Positions 1-13,800 are shown, counted from the first letter of the stretch. The stretch: 64,000 bases of DNA from Setaria digitata (GCA_003640385.1 RCAB01000040.1:62001-126000), one strand, 5' to 3'. Notes: generated from the sequence alone by a model not told the origin. Numbers and translations are program-made.

Positions 1-3000
1 TTAAATTGTTTTAAATTTACTTAAACACGCAAAATTTTTCATCATGTTCTCGAAATAAAACTTCGGTGAAATAAATGCACTGTTAATTCAAAATAATGTC
101 TCTGATACCCGTAGATGTATACAGACAGATTGAAAATAATTGTAATACAGAATGTAGTAGCGTTGGTAATCTTCAGTGATTTCTAATACAATTAAATTAT
201 TCATTTTTAATTAAAATATAACGTCTCTGGGATTAGTTGGCATCATCTAGGTAATTATGAATTATAATCTAGATGATTCAAGTAGATTGGGGAATCCATT
301 CCCATATTTTATCGGCGACATTGATGAATGGTCCTGAATGACCGATAACACAGCCATCTGCTGGATAGCCATGCGAGCCTATTTCATAACCCCATCCAGT
401 ATGTTACGTTATCAGTAAACACACTGTAGTAAATGATCAGAGCATTGCTAAATTTTTCAATTACAGTACTTCAGACTGAGAATTAATTAAGTTTTATAAT
501 TAAAGGGCTTGTTATACTAATGTATCATAACGTAAATGAGTTCGGCAAAATGCGATTGTTTACAGTAGTTAGAAATTCATACTGTCTGCGGCCAGTGAAA
601 TAAATGTCATGACAACCTTACACTTTATTGATAAATTTTGCAAGTTTAGTTGACTGGTCATTAAACTGCAATGTTCATTTGCGATCATATATTCCTTTCT
701 TACGCATAGTGCGATTTTATATCTTATTTAATTCTTATTTACAACTTCATGGTAGTTTTAACATTCAGAGAAGAAATGATATATGCCTACTCGGATATTA
801 TTTTACCATGTAAGAATAGTTTTATGCGAGAGCACTACATATGCTTTTTGTATCCAAAATTTTTTTTCAACATCACATTTTCGCTTCTATTTGGTCAGGT
901 ATGCATATGCTGATCGAAGTAATCCAAGAACAAATAGAGCAGAGAAGCAAATAAAATCTTAACTTAAATATGTGACTGTGTAACGCAAAAAAAAAAAAAA
1001 TCAACCTAGTAATATAGAAGTATTAAAATACTGAGTGAAAAATGACTGCTAGAAAAATAATAAGCAAAAATAGTAACGTACAATCAAGCTCATTTTTATA
1101 AACATTACATCAGACATTCCAGTACAGGTCCTTATCCGAAACTGATAATTTTTTAGCACTACATTTTCATTATCAAGTGATGTCAGTTGAACAGTTTACT
1201 TTTTTTTTCCACCTCTCATATTGTCTCGACTTTACAATTTGCCATTCCAAAAGTCATTTTGTAGGGTCTTCATATTGGTAGTATAATTCTGAAATTTTTT
1301 TGGTGTATAAAATAATATATGAGTGAAATGAAATAAAAATCAGTAGAAGACGCGCTTACATTACAAACAGCAGATGACGAACGGATGAATAACATTGGCT
1401 GAATAAAATTTAGGATAACAGGAACTATTGGAGTAATCTTCTTCATTAATGAAAGTGTAGGAAAGGGAAATTTAGGGAAAAACAGGAATCTTATCAAAAA
1501 TCAATTCTATCATTGCTGGGTCCTAAAATGATCAGTATTGCATGATTTTTGCAGTCATTTTCCGGATAAGGTTAGATTCATTAAATGTGATTATCCTAAC
1601 CTTTGACCGGTTTTGGTCCATAAAATATAAAATTTGTGTACATTTTATTTATTTTCTTATTTTTTACGGTAAGTTAGCAGCGACAAGTTTTGACGCAAAA
1701 TATCTGTGGCAGTATGCACTTAAACCGAAATAAAATTACGCGCTGCAACAGGACGATGCGTGTTATTTGAATGACCAATCTATTTGATAGTATATGATAA
1801 AAAATTTTTTAAAAAACTTAAAACATTTTAAACTTTATACTTCCACCCAGGAGGAATATATTCAGTACAGTGTTTCAAAAATCTTGGATTGTGCAAAGTT
1901 TTCTTTTTTATAGGCAATCGATCGAAAGGAAATATCTGTTAAGCCTGACTTAGAAACTCGATTGAAAATCATGAACTGGTTATGTGTTACTGAAGATACA
2001 GACAAAATTGTAAGTCCCTACTCAAATTTTTAAAACTTTATTCGAAAATTCAATGTTAATGTAACAAACAGTAAACACCATAATTAGCTGACGGGTGCAA
2101 TTATTGATTTAAGCTTAAGCTATAATTAAGCTGTAATTCTAATGTTTTTGAGGAGATTAACGGATTGTTTGAATGACTATTTGTCATTGCCTCCCAAGCT
2201 TTTAAATAAAAAAAAAGAAATGCTAAGGGAGTTAAATTTTTTTTTTTTTTGGCTTAATCTTTTTTTAATCCAAATCATCTCTTTTCACCGTCGCAACATT
2301 TTTTGTTACTATATGAACTGATTGTTCTTAAGAAATTTAAAATTGAAGTTTAAAGGCGATGCTTCTTGTAAATTAAGTCTTATAAAATTTAAATTTAAAG
2401 TTTAACACGTTAATGATTTCATGCGTCAAGATCAAAAATATTCTATATTTTTAACGAATGTAGAAATTAAGTGAAGTAGCATACATGCTGTTTAATTTAC
2501 TAGTTAAAGGTTAGCAATTAAATTATATTCACACAAGTCTTAATTTAAAAAAAAAAAAAAAAATTGTTTCTGAACAAAAAGATCCAAACCAAGTGTTCTG
2601 TAAAAACAATGTTATGAAACGAATTATTTACTACACATTGGCTGTGGATAACCAAGCCATCTAAACCTTCTTCAGTGTATGAGTCTTTTCGGGAATTCCC
2701 GAAAATAGACTGCATTGAATAACATGATTGTTTTATTTCAATATTTACAATCTTAAGCAATTTTAATAAGTTTCAACATAGATTTCAGGATTCTGTTTCT
2801 AATCCCAATTTGCATTAGACAAATTAGTACCTTCCGCGTCATGACTTATGTGTAAGATTAACTTTTTATTTTCAAGGATATTCAGTTAAAATTTAAATTT
2901 ACTCAGTGATGTGAGAAAGAAAATACAAATAATGATTATCCTACTTTTTTTTTTCCTGACATGTACGACGAGTATTATTATTAAGATAGGCAAACGGAGT

Positions 3001-3739
3001 GCCAATTTAGAAAAATTTACGATGTCACCCACATCCTTTTATTTCTTCATAGATTCAGTTTTTTACGAAAAAAAAAAAAAAAAAAAAAAAAACACTTTTC
3101 GATAAGAAATTGTTGCCATCAATATTTTACAATAATTGAGGATTGAAAGAAGGGATAATTTTCTTTTGTTTTTTTTTTTTTTTTTTTTTTTTTTTCTATT
3201 TCCATTGACATATTTATATCAGCTAATAGTTATATCACATTTCATGCTAGTAACATTAATATTAGGAGGAATGTTAAAGAAAAAAAAAAAAATAATAATA
3301 ATAATAGTTCTTTAAAATCTATCGTACTATTTAAACATCATATGATTAAATTATTTTTAAATTTAATTGCATCAGCAAGCTTTCATTATTATTTTAATGA
3401 TTCAAATCTATTAATTTCATTCTTTTCTTTTAATGATTTAAAAGCTTAATATCGAAAAAAAAAAAATATTTAATATTATTTCATATTTCTCTTATCATCC
3501 AGCGTTCAATCATCAATCTATCATTTTTCCCATTATTGCAATACCATCATTGTGCTAACAAGATTATTATAAAACATGTCGATTTGTAGCATTTATCATA
3601 TGGATGTAGCTTGTCGATGAGGAATTCCTGTTTTAAAAATTTTTCGGAGGCTCAAATTGTAAAGCTTAGGAATGTTCTTTCGTAGAAACAGTTGCTGTTG
3701 TGGAATGTGTGTGTGTGTGGGTGGTGAATATACGTAGGT

Positions 3740-3801
<62 letters not shown>

Positions 3802-4790
3802 ATGTGTATGTATGTATGTGTTATTAGCAACTTTGCTTACTTTTGCTTGCAATAATTTCTTATCCTGAATCAATGTTAATTATTGCAAAGGAATTCTATT
3901 TCCAACTTATCATTTAAATTTTGGATTAAAAATTTCAAATAATATAAAAGCAATAAGTTAATTAGCTGTATATAAAATAATTTTACAGATAAAAATGATA
4001 TGATATAAAGAGATTTCTTTTCTTTTCTTTTTAGTGGGATATTTTTCAATAGGTCAATTTGCTTTCTTTTCGTTGTTGAAAAATAAAATAATATTCTAAT
4101 GCTGGCGATGGTTTTTGGACGAAACATATCAGAAATACAATAGGAACAAGTAAATGATAGAATAACCGTAGAGGTGGGAAAACAATTTTGAGTATATATT
4201 TTTATCTTCGAGTTACCATTGTTGATTACTGATTATATTCTTTGTCACACTCAAATGAACTGCTACCAGTTATCGCGTTAGCCATAATTGATCATCCTTT
4301 CATATTGCTATGGCTGCTAGAATAATTGTTATCCATAGGCAATCATTCTGAAGAACAAGAGCAAAAAGAAAAAACTAAATTTTGTAAATGCCAAATTTAA
4401 GAAATGTGTAACTTTTGATAACAGTTATACTGGATATGCAACATAACATCCATTATGGGATATCCTTTTCTTTTTCACTTTTTTTTTTTTGAAGCAAACT
4501 TGAAAGGATGGAAGAATAAAAGCATAAGTGGTGATGATTATTTGATGAAAAGAGGGTATAAGTGGTGATGATGGTAAGATAAAGCATTAATTCTAGCAGA
4601 TTCTGCAGTGATTATCCGTTTGGTATTCACTGTTATAATTCGAAATTTGAGGAAGAGAATAAGAGTAGTAAATTTTTCATACGTTTACAAGGTATGAAGA
4701 AGAGGGAGCGCTACTGATAACAGTTGTGTGTTTGTTCCAAAATCTTGAAGCATATGTGTAATGGTTTTCTCTTGTGCTTTCCGATTGTTA
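1..4790. other. No gene seen; AT-rich flank
   Basis: I find no exon-like reading frame with convincing composition or splice sites on either strand. The open frames present are 60-85 codons, AT-driven and often run through poly-A or poly-T. The stretch contains several A/T homopolymers (for example near 2545-2561, 3070-3090 and 3171-3195) and one GT-rich microsatellite at 3706-3822, listed separately. Confidence 0.6.
3706..3822. repeat. (TG)n microsatellite with TATG interruptions
   Basis: A TG run begins at about 3706. It is interrupted by a GGTGGTGAATATACG-like spacer, then continues as a long pure TG tract that degenerates into TATG units by about 3822. On the other strand it creates a His/Thr-repeat open frame that should not be taken as a gene. 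Confidence 0.95.
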
Positions 4791-4799
4791 GTAATTAAA

Positions 4800-4910
4800 G
4801 TAGTTGCAATTGCAGCAGTTGCAGCTGCAGTAGCAGATGATGATGAAGTAGTAGTAGTTGTTGTTGTTGTAGTAATTGTAGTAGAAGTAGCAGTAGCAGT
4901 ATTAGCTTAA
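4800..4910. repeat. Imperfect trinucleotide repeat (GTA/GCA/GTT)
   Basis: The stretch is built of triplets such as GCAGTT, GCAGCTGCAGTAGCA, GATGAT, GTAGTAGTAGTTGTT and GTAGCAGTAGCAG. It looks like a diverged trinucleotide array. It lies directly beside the candidate minus-strand exon that ends at 4902. Confidence 0.8.
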
Positions 4911-5109
4911 GCTTTTACATTGAACTGGTTCAAGTTTGTAACTGATCGGTTCAATGCTTAATTCCTCTCCAGAATAACCATTCATTCCTTTTATCAGCTG
5001 CTCGTATCTTTCAAATATCACCATTTCGTGACTTTCCCACAATATCTTCATATTCATTTCAAAATTTTTACATGCTTCATTTTTTCTACCCTTTTTGGAT
5101 TTTTGCTGC
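4902..5109 (-). CDS. Possible terminal exon, unrecognised
   Basis: Reading the minus strand, a TGCAG acceptor-like site near 5110 is followed by an open frame of about 68 codons that ends in TAA at 4902-4904. The translation is charged and mixed in composition (motifs ILWESHEMVIFERYEQLIKG and YSGEELSIEPISYKLEP), less AT-driven than the chance frames nearby. I do not recognise the protein. It may pair with the minus-strand segment at 5245-5395, but the phase of the obvious donor there does not match this frame, so the join is unproven. It could be a chance ORF. Confidence 0.22.
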
Positions 5110-5244
5110 AATATTTAAACTTGTAACCTGCATACATGTTATTAATGTTTTTGCATCAAGTATTTAATCTTGATAACCTTCTGCACTGATTATAATTTAT
5201 TATGGTGATGCTATTCATCCTGATAATCATTGATAACTCGAACC

Positions 5245-5395
5245 TGTTAATTTCATCCTTTCGCTTCTCCATGATTTGTTTCCAAGACAACTGATATTGT
5301 CTTTTGGAACGGTATGGCCGAAATTGGAAACCAGCGCCACGTGGAGGATGGTTTTGGTACTCGATCACTGGCTTCGTTACGAAGCAGTACAGGAA
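5245..5395 (-). CDS. Possible internal exon, unrecognised
   Basis: On the minus strand, an AACAG acceptor-like site near 5395 is followed by an open frame. It includes VTKPVIEYQNHPPRGAGF, then FRPYRSKRQYQLSWKQ and IMEKRKDEINR, and ends at an AG|GTTCGAG donor-like site near 5245. Composition is balanced and GC-richer than the flanks, which is coding-like. The KR dibasic pairs could suit a secreted peptide precursor, but no known peptide family is recognised and there is no signal sequence in view. The acceptor is atypical for a nematode because it lacks a T-run. Function unknown. Confidence 0.25.
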
Positions 5396-6382
5396 GCGCT
5401 GTTTTCAAAGATCATCGATCATCGATAAGGTTTTTACAGTAGAACTTTTCTGTAACTAGATTTCAAATTCTTAATTCGCAAGTGTTTTTTCATCAGTTTG
5501 ATAAAAAATATCTTAATTATATTTATCTGTGGGGATATTTTTTGAGGCAAAATTAGTTTATGCAATGAGTGATAAGGCGATAAAATTGACAAAAATCGTG
5601 ACAGCATGTGTGATTCGTAGTAAAGATTGGTATGATAGCATCATGTGCATTATTGATTCAATATTTGTGCTATGGATAAATTAATCTATCCATCAAATTT
5701 AGGATGTATATGATACTTCGTATTTTGTCTTTGATTGCATATTTTGAATTTAGAAAGGATTGAATGGAAAACCATCATCCTCCAGCCAATTCTTAGAAAT
5801 TTTAATTCGGGTGTGATTCATTTCACTAAATTTATGCTACCATCATCTATACCAGGAAAAATGCATCAGATTTTTTCTTTTTTTTTTTTAATTCCCAACA
5901 GTAATTTTAAGTTAATTTGATATATTTTTTTTAATATATATTGCAATAAAATCCATGAAACGATTTCTACGGGGAAACTAGTCTAACAGTTGTAATCGCT
6001 TCATAGAAAGAAACTGTATTCGAAATGTCTGAAATTGAGAAAAAAAAAAAAAAAAAAAAGAAATGTTGACGAATTTAAAACTAATTGAATGTTATTTCCT
6101 ATTCATTTAAAACAAATCGTCAAATAGCGATTCAATTTTCGGTATAAAAGTGCACAAAATTCCTTATAAATGTTTAAAAAAAGAAAAAAAAAAAAAAAAG
6201 AAAGAGAGAAAAGTTTAATAGGACGAAAATGGAAAACTAGGATGAAAGTTGATTCTGACTTGGTGCAAAATTAATAAATATATGATTGAGGGATGATAAT
6301 AATGTTAATCCATGAGTCTCGATAATAGATCAGTTGAGAGGATCTCATTTCTTCTGATGATGCTATTAAAGCATTCATGAGG

Positions 6383-6406
6383 CACACACACACACACACA
6401 CACACA
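6383..6406. repeat. (CA)12 microsatellite
   Basis: Twelve uninterrupted CA units, directly readable. Confidence 0.95.
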
Positions 6407-6496
6407 TCTAGCAAGTGATAAATATGTTTTATATTTAAGTGTTAATTCATATGTATATATATATATAAATTAACATCCAAATACGTTTATCACTTG

Positions 6497-6538
6497 CTCT
6501 CTCTCTCTCTCTCTTTCGATGTATATATATATATATAT
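6497..6538. repeat. (CT)9 followed by (TA)n microsatellite
   Basis: A pure CT run at 6497-6514 is followed, after TTCGATG, by an alternating TA run to about 6538. Confidence 0.95.
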
Positions 6539-6719
6539 GCAATGATGTTTGAAAAGAAATGTTAAGAAGGATTTGAATAAAAAAAAAAAAAAAAAAAAAC
6601 ATCTTGCAAAATTTATAGCTAAGTAGAAAAATAGCTATGAAACAAAAGAGTGCTGATAGTGGGAACTGGTATCGGAGCAAAGCAAAACATTTTGATAGTG
6701 TGATTTAAGTTTGAGCTAG

Positions 6720-6751
<32 letters not shown>

Positions 6752-7254
6752 AGAAATAAGTAAAAGAAAGCGGTAACCACCCTAACCCTACAAATAGAAG
6801 AATTTTTCTAATTTACGCTTCAGAATGTTTTTGACACTCGTTCATTTGCAGCTCAACAAAGGGGAAACATATAGAGCATGTACTCCTGATTATTTCCGTC
6901 TTCCATTTCTTACTTAGTTTGGCTAAGTTCTTTAATTTGGTCTGTTTGCTGTAGTTTGAAATACTCATCCACACACCCCACACACACATACACATACACC
7001 ATATACATACGTATGTACTTGCAATAAAACGAAGACATTTTAAAAGTTTTTTTTTTATTTTCTTGGAAAAAAAAAAAAAAGATAAGGAGGGCAAAGGAGA
7101 GTGTATCTGTTAGGGATTCTTTTAATATGTTGAGATCGACAAGCTTGATGGCAGTATGTATGTGTATATGCGTGTATGTGTTGTGAATATACCAGTACAC
7201 TCCTGGTTGTTATTTAGCCTAAGCTGAGCTCTATATTAATTAATATCAGTAACC

Positions 7255-7890
7255 TTTAACGCTGTCCTCACTATCCGCTTTCGGTTGGTCCGTTGTTCCA
7301 GTCAGTTAGTTATCTCACGTTTCATTTATTATTGGAGGAGTAAAACATTTAATAATATTCTACCGATGGTGCTACATATATCCCGTATAAATATATCGGT
7401 TATGTAGATTTGTTTTCCTGTTAGCTACTCCACCCCTTTATCCTTTCTTATTTATCCCCTAAAATGTCTTCTGTTTATTGCATTTGTTGATGGGCCCAAG
7501 ATTGGACCCTTAAAAGGCCCCTTTCGCAGTTAATCAATCAGAATTTCATCTTTTCTCTTGAGTTGCTTTTACAGCGGTCAAACATCTGTGAAGGTAGCAC
7601 TGGACCGTCGCTGTCAGTTAGCTGTTAACGTGATATCCCTACATAAGTAACGAAAAGCTTCACATCTGATATATTTGGAAAAATTTAAACTGAGATTGAA
7701 AGTCGTGTTGGATTGCAGTCCACTGAGAGGACCCGTTGACTGACCCGACCCGAGGGAATCTGTTATCTCAGGTTTCATGGTGCATTTGGGAAGTGAGCGT
7801 AAAGAGATACGTAGAATGCGTGTGTCAGCAGTGAAATTCTGTAGCTGAGTTGAGTGGTAAGTGACATTGATAACACAAGCTATTGCATTT
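7255..7890 (+). promoter_or_regulatory. GC-richer region upstream of liprin-beta, possible promoter/leader
   Basis: Base composition rises well above the surrounding AT-rich DNA from about 7255 to the first liprin-beta coding exon, with few homopolymers. No ATG that opens the liprin frame is seen here; the frame is closed by a TGA at 7895-7897. This may be promoter, 5' UTR or an upstream leader exon. A 164-codon open frame on the opposite strand (7614-8108) runs through it and into the sense exon, and I regard that as a shadow. The assignment is inferred from position and composition only. Confidence 0.35.
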
Positions 7891-7899
7891 GTGTTGAAG

Positions 7900-10800
7900 G
7901 AGTACAGCGTCGTCATCAACGGCAACATCACGTCCGTTGCTGCCATACGTGACACACTACAGCGATTCGGGCTTCTCCAGTACGCTAAGCAGCGGCTCCA
8001 GTTGTTCGTTTCTCCCTCCACCACCACCTTATCGTGGATTTCGTGGATCCACCAAACAACAGCACCGAATTCATCGTAGTTTGAGCGACTCCAAATACGG
8101 TTCAACAACTGGATGCCATCTCATGAGACTTCCAACCGGTCCATGTGCTGGCAGTGTCAATTTACAGGAATTATGTCGTGCCCCACGTGCTGGTAGTTGG
8201 ACATCCAGAGTAAGTTCACTTTTCCATCTTCCAAGAGATATATCTGCAACGCAATCATCCGTCAAATTACAATGATAAATTCAAATCCAGCTCTTTTTTT
8301 TCACTTTAAATACGTTTACTGGTTGTTTACTTCGAATTCTTTTTGTTTACTATACACCAAAGTGGTCAGTTTTATTTACCCATTCGGCCCTTTATCAGTT
8401 TCATTGTGGAAATTGAAAATAATCATGTAAGGATAATTATAATCCATCTATAGCTCATTTATTTATGGATACTTTTGAGAAATAGCTTTTATTTCATTAC
8501 TTTGATCAAGGAAAAACTGCGGGAAGATTTGCAATACAAGTCTGGGAAGTCTCCCTAAATAATTAGATTCTTGAAGATTTCAGTCAAAGGATTCATTCTT
8601 TTTAGGTTATTTTAACCTGATCTGTTATAAAATTTTGGGATTTAAATTAAAGGCGAAGTTGTACCGTTAAAGGCTTTTCTCTCTAGGATGGAAACAGCCT
8701 GGCTGCTAATGAGTATTGATATTTTGTCGCGGATGGTTTTATGCTTGCTTTTAGGAAATGATCCTGGCAGTATGCAAGCAAAACGAAGTGGTTAACTATT
8801 TCATTCACTCTCACATTATTTCATTTGTGAATTTTTTTTTTTTTCTCATAATCCTGACTCGCAGTCTCTGTTTCATTTTTTCTTCCCTCTCTCATAATTC
8901 CATTTTTTTTTTTTTAAGTGAAATATTTCAATCTATTACTGGTCTTAACACTTTAAATTTTAACTTGCTTATCACTAAAATACGTTACAACTTGCAGAAG
9001 TTTTTGCAATAATCATCTGAAAATTCTCAAGCAGTCCAGTTTCTTTGGCCCTTTTTTTTTTTAAAGGTGATCACAGAGCAAATTTGCCAAAGCTGTTCCA
9101 CTATTTCTCTTTCATTTCTTGAATAGTTTCATGTATCATTCAGGAAGTCCATGATGTTGTTGATGATTCATACCGTTTTATTTAATTTCATTTTAGTTTG
9201 CGGAAATTTGAGTTGTTTTACCGAGTTTTAACATTTTTTTTTTTTTTTTTTAATGGATATTCTTTGGAAGCTTTTATAAAGGACCATTTCTTTGGTTTTT
9301 ACCTGTTCTATTGAGAGATTGCAGTTGATCGCAAACACTCACTTTACCCTATCTAAACCAAACAGTTACAATTACATTCACTAGGACTATTCATTATGTA
9401 AGTTTTAAAACCATAAATCCTTGGGGAGAAATTATTCTGAGTGATTGTTATGTACGGCAGAAGAGGTGTGGGATATCTCGAACGATGCATGGAATAACTC
9501 ATTACGATCTTAATGTGGGACGATTCATTTATTTAATTTTTTTTTTTATTAGTGAAATTATACTTTTGTTAACAAATGAAAAAAAAAAAAAAAAAAAACT
9601 CATCTCAATTTTGTCTTTCAGTAAAATCGTTTATGCCTTTTTCTTATGATGTTGAATCTGAAAACTTATCTTACTAATCGTCACTAATAAATTTCAGTAA
9701 TTATCTCGGGCAAAGAAGTACTTAATCATTTCGATTAAGGCTTTCTTTTTTTTTTTTTAATTATATCGAGCAAAGGAGTACTTGATCAACTAGTCTTTCA
9801 TATAAAATTAACTATTTAGTGAAATTCAAGTTTAACCGATTAAATTAAAAAAAAAAAAAAAATGAGATTTGTGTTAAAAGATTTTGGCGAAGTCTTAAAA
9901 TTAGATTGTTGTTGTTTTTAAATTAAATAAGGGTTGTTTTACCAAGTACGGCAATGAATGTAGATGTAATGAGAGGGTGTTGAAAATAGAAGAGGAAGGA
10001 ATAGATGGAAGATTCAGTTTGTATGACACAGCTGGTAACTTTTTTTTTTTTTCGTTTTGGCCACCGAAATTAGAGCCTGGGAATGAAGCAATAAAAAAAA
10101 AGCAGATTAGCGTGTCGTCATGAAGGATCTGTTACATTTCCATGATTTCTAATCAGTTGCTCTGCATGAAAACTTCAGCTTAATTTTTATAAATTTTGCA
10201 GCTTCAAATGAAATTTTTCTTTTTAAATATGTAGGAAATTCTAGATTGTTGTTGTTTTTGTTGTTGTAGAGTCCGTCACCATCAATGTCAACAGTATCTT
10301 GTCCAGAATATCCGGAATTACAGGAGAAATTGCACCGATTGGCAATGGCTCGTGATAGCTTGTCATTACAAGTATATTTCCCTTTATTAAAATGATTCAA
10401 ACATTTTTGAAGTTATTTGGAAGCTAATATAGAAGTATGAAAATATGCGTATTTATTTTGACTGATTAAATTCTTCAAGTAGTATGAAATATGGCTAACT
10501 CCTCTATGGATTTTTCTTAACATCAACTCATGAAATAGATTTTTGGTGAATTATTGTTTTTGGAAATTCAATTTCGGCATCAGTGCAAAATTTGAAAGAT
10601 GATACGAAATTGGATATCCTTTTCACAGATATTTTATATCAGTTAGCAAAATTTTTCTTCTAATGGATCTGCTGTATCGTACTAATTTGGTGCTTTCAGT
10701 TTTTGTGCCTCTCTGTTTAGGTTTTCTGTAAAAAAAAAAAAAGAGCCTACAAGATGCTTATCTTATCAGTAAATTAGATCATGTTTTTTTTTTTTTTTTT

Positions 10801-13800
10801 TTTTTTTAGGTTACTATATTAACGGAACAAGTTGGTGCTCAAAAAGAAAAAATACGAGATCTGGAAAACCTCTTAGCAACTAAAGCAAACAATTTGGATT
10901 CAACCGAAGAGTTATTGCAAGAAGTCAATTCTTCATATATACATTAATTCTAATAATTTCTATAATTTGCTTACACAGCTGTTTTTTCATAAATTTTTTC
11001 AATTCTGTAATTTAGAATGGGCAAAGCTTGAGATCTACATTATTTCAAATTTTATTGTTGTAGCGTGTTGATAACAATGGTGATTTGGAGTCTAAAAAGT
11101 TAGATCTCTTAGCAGAAGTTTCAAATCTGAAGTTTAAGTATGCCACCCTGGAGAAGGAGAAAATGGAAACAGAAAGAAAGCTGCAACTCTCTCAGGTTTG
11201 TTGGAATTGGGTTTAGATTTTTCTTTAGCAAGAAAAATTCCAAATAGAAAAAGCCTGTGAGGGAACCAGAAAGAGACCTAGCTATCCTTAATACTGTTAT
11301 ATGCTACTTAATTGTTTCTTGACGTTGTTTACATCATCAAGGACCTATTATTTATTTATGTCTGACATTCTTTCATCATTTCTAGCATTGGTTATGCATA
11401 ATTTGTCTTTTTTTTTTTTTGCAGAAATAGATTTTTCAAATTCGTGTTAGTTCTTAGTATCTTTAATTTACACATTTTTTTCTCAGTTTAGGAGCTATAT
11501 ATTTTCTACTTTCAAAGTAACAATAAAAACGTATTTTAGGCTGAGATTGAGCATTTAAATCAGACAATGCAAAGTTTTGTAATGCAGCATGGTCTTCCTT
11601 CACAAGTTTACAAGACGCCAGTTCTTGCACAATTGCCATATCAGCAAATACTTGGTGGTAATATCGGTGTCGAACCGGATCAAGGTTAGAACATTTACAG
11701 TACTTTGTACGGCAAACTCAAAAAAAAAAAGATCTTAGCCTAGTAAAATTTAGATTTTACTTAGTAATGCAAGTTTCTTATAGATTTCGAGGTTTTCTGG
11801 TTGAGGAGCTTATTGGTTTGAGTCAAATCCAGCTCTTATTTAATTCTAATATTTTGTTTTTCAGCAAGCGAAATGGTGCAATTACGAATGGCTGTCCAAC
11901 GGCTTATTATGGATAATGAACAAAAAGTCAGTCTTTTTCAAAAATTATATAATCTAAAGAAATTCACATGAAGAGCAGACATTTTCTTCCCATAAGTTTG
12001 AAATTCGAATTATTCATAATTCCATCTAGCCAGAGCTTTTTGAGCAGTACAGCTCGTTTTGAGGTAATTGTAAAACATTTTGTTCTTTTTTAAATGAGTT
12101 TGTGTTTAGGCGACGAGCTGTACAGCTCAAAAAGTTCTGGCTAGACGGAATTGTGAATGGTTGAAATTTCAGACTTGAAGGGAGAAAATGATTTGCTCTT
12201 CATGTGAATTTCCATAGATTATATAATTCTAAAATGCAATAACCACTAGATTTTTACAGAATATTCAAATTAGTTCATTGAGAAATGCATTGGATGAGCA
12301 TTGTCGCAACGGACGTGAAGTTGACGTTTGTGCGGTACCGACAATGTCATTACCACGTTGTTACGTTCAGAATAATTTTGAATCACCTCAGCCATTCGAT
12401 ATTAATGCTCAGCTCAGACGATTGCTGCTTGTAAGTTTTTAAATTCGTTCAAATCGGAATAATCGCTCGCACAACACACGAAACAATATATTTTCCGCAA
12501 TTCCTTCCAGAATCAGAAGCTCATTTTATGCTGATAGGCGTTTTTATACAAAAATAAGCGCAACTGCTACTGACATATGTCTATGCTAGACAGTTTATCA
12601 TTCTTTTTAGGATGATGCGAACGAACATATTGCTCATTCTTCATCTTTTCCAACCAGTCTTTGTAGTGCTCAACAACGAGGTGCCATTTCCTCAAGAACA
12701 CCTTCAGCAGTACAGGTTTTAAAAACTCATGTTTAGTTTTAAATTACAAGTTGGAATTTTTAGGAAAAATTCAGTTATAATATTTTAAAATCAGGTTACC
12801 ATAGTTTACTTATGTCGCTCTTCATGATTTTAATATTGAGAAAATGAACTTGCAGTCATCATCATCCTATACCTCATCGTTATCAACAGCTTCTCCACAG
12901 CACAGTTGGTCGAATTCTGGTACTCCAAGACTCCAAACAAATTACGATCCTACTATCACACTTCCACCTATTTCATCAAGATCAGCTAGTCGTCCTGCTC
13001 CCAAGTATCATTTTATAAATTTAAATCATGATGTAACAGTAGACGAAATCATTTCGAAAATTGGGTTCTTCCAGCTATCATTCGCCATCATCTCCTGCTG
13101 CCCGACAGTTAGCTGCTGAACTGGATGAACTGCGTCGTATCGGGAATGAAATGCAGCATAAGCACGAAACATTTCAAAATCCAAGCTTTTCTAGATCATT
13201 TGGACGCAAGGTTGGTAAATAAGTTAATAGCACAGGGGACACTTGAGCGATTTAATTTCAACGGTTTGATTCATATATTTTCTTTACTTTTAGGCTGCTT
13301 CAACCTTAACATTGCCACGAAAAAAGCTTTCTACAACATCTTCAGGAGGCATATCAGGTAATTCTGACTGACGATTCATGCATATTTACAAGTGCTTTGT
13401 TTGCATTGTCTATATTAGTTTTTTTTTTTTTCAGGCGAACTTCACTGGTTAAAATATAAGATTTTAGGAACCAGTACTTCCCCTGGTACTTACTTTTGAA
13501 TTCTAGATTTACTCAAATTTTTATGTTAATTAAGATTTTTCTTTTCTCAGCTGAAAGTGATGACGAAATTATGCGAGGGGTGCAGACCAGATCTTCTATT
13601 GAAATTGGAAAATTTAAGCGTGGGAAAACAAGGTGTGTTTTGAAACCATTTTTTCTTTGCTGATCAGTACAGTTTGTTCATTTTTGTTTAAAAAACAAAA
13701 ATACCAGTGTAGTTGTTTAAATTACTTACTGGTAGTTAAAAAAAAAAATGAAATTTTGCCTCTAAAATGAAATGGATAAGAAAATGTCCGCTAAAATGAC

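Larger units (their letters stand above)
5400..7250. other. No gene seen; repeat-rich spacer
   Basis: No supportable coding region. The stretch contains A-runs at 6040-6059, 6187-6199 and 6721-6749, a CA microsatellite at 6383-6406 and CT/TA microsatellites at 6497-6538. Open frames here on the minus strand are translations of these simple repeats. Confidence 0.6.

Noticed and set aside
3652..3873. Minus-strand frame of repeated His-Thr
   Set aside because: It is the direct translation of the TG microsatellite.
6700..6722. TTTAAGTTTGAG, similar to the end of the nematode spliced leader SL1
   Set aside because: Only the 3' part matches. The upstream SL1 core and the GTAAAC donor that follow in SL RNA genes are absent.
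6721..6749. Long A-runs as possible retrotransposon tails
   Set aside because: Similar A and T runs occur throughout the window without target-site duplications or element bodies, so they reflect genome-wide homopolymer bias.
7614..8108. 164-codon minus-strand open frame
   Set aside because: It is antisense to the first liprin-beta coding exon, which is in phase with the rest of the gene. The translation shows no family features and its length is explained by the GC-rich sense exon.
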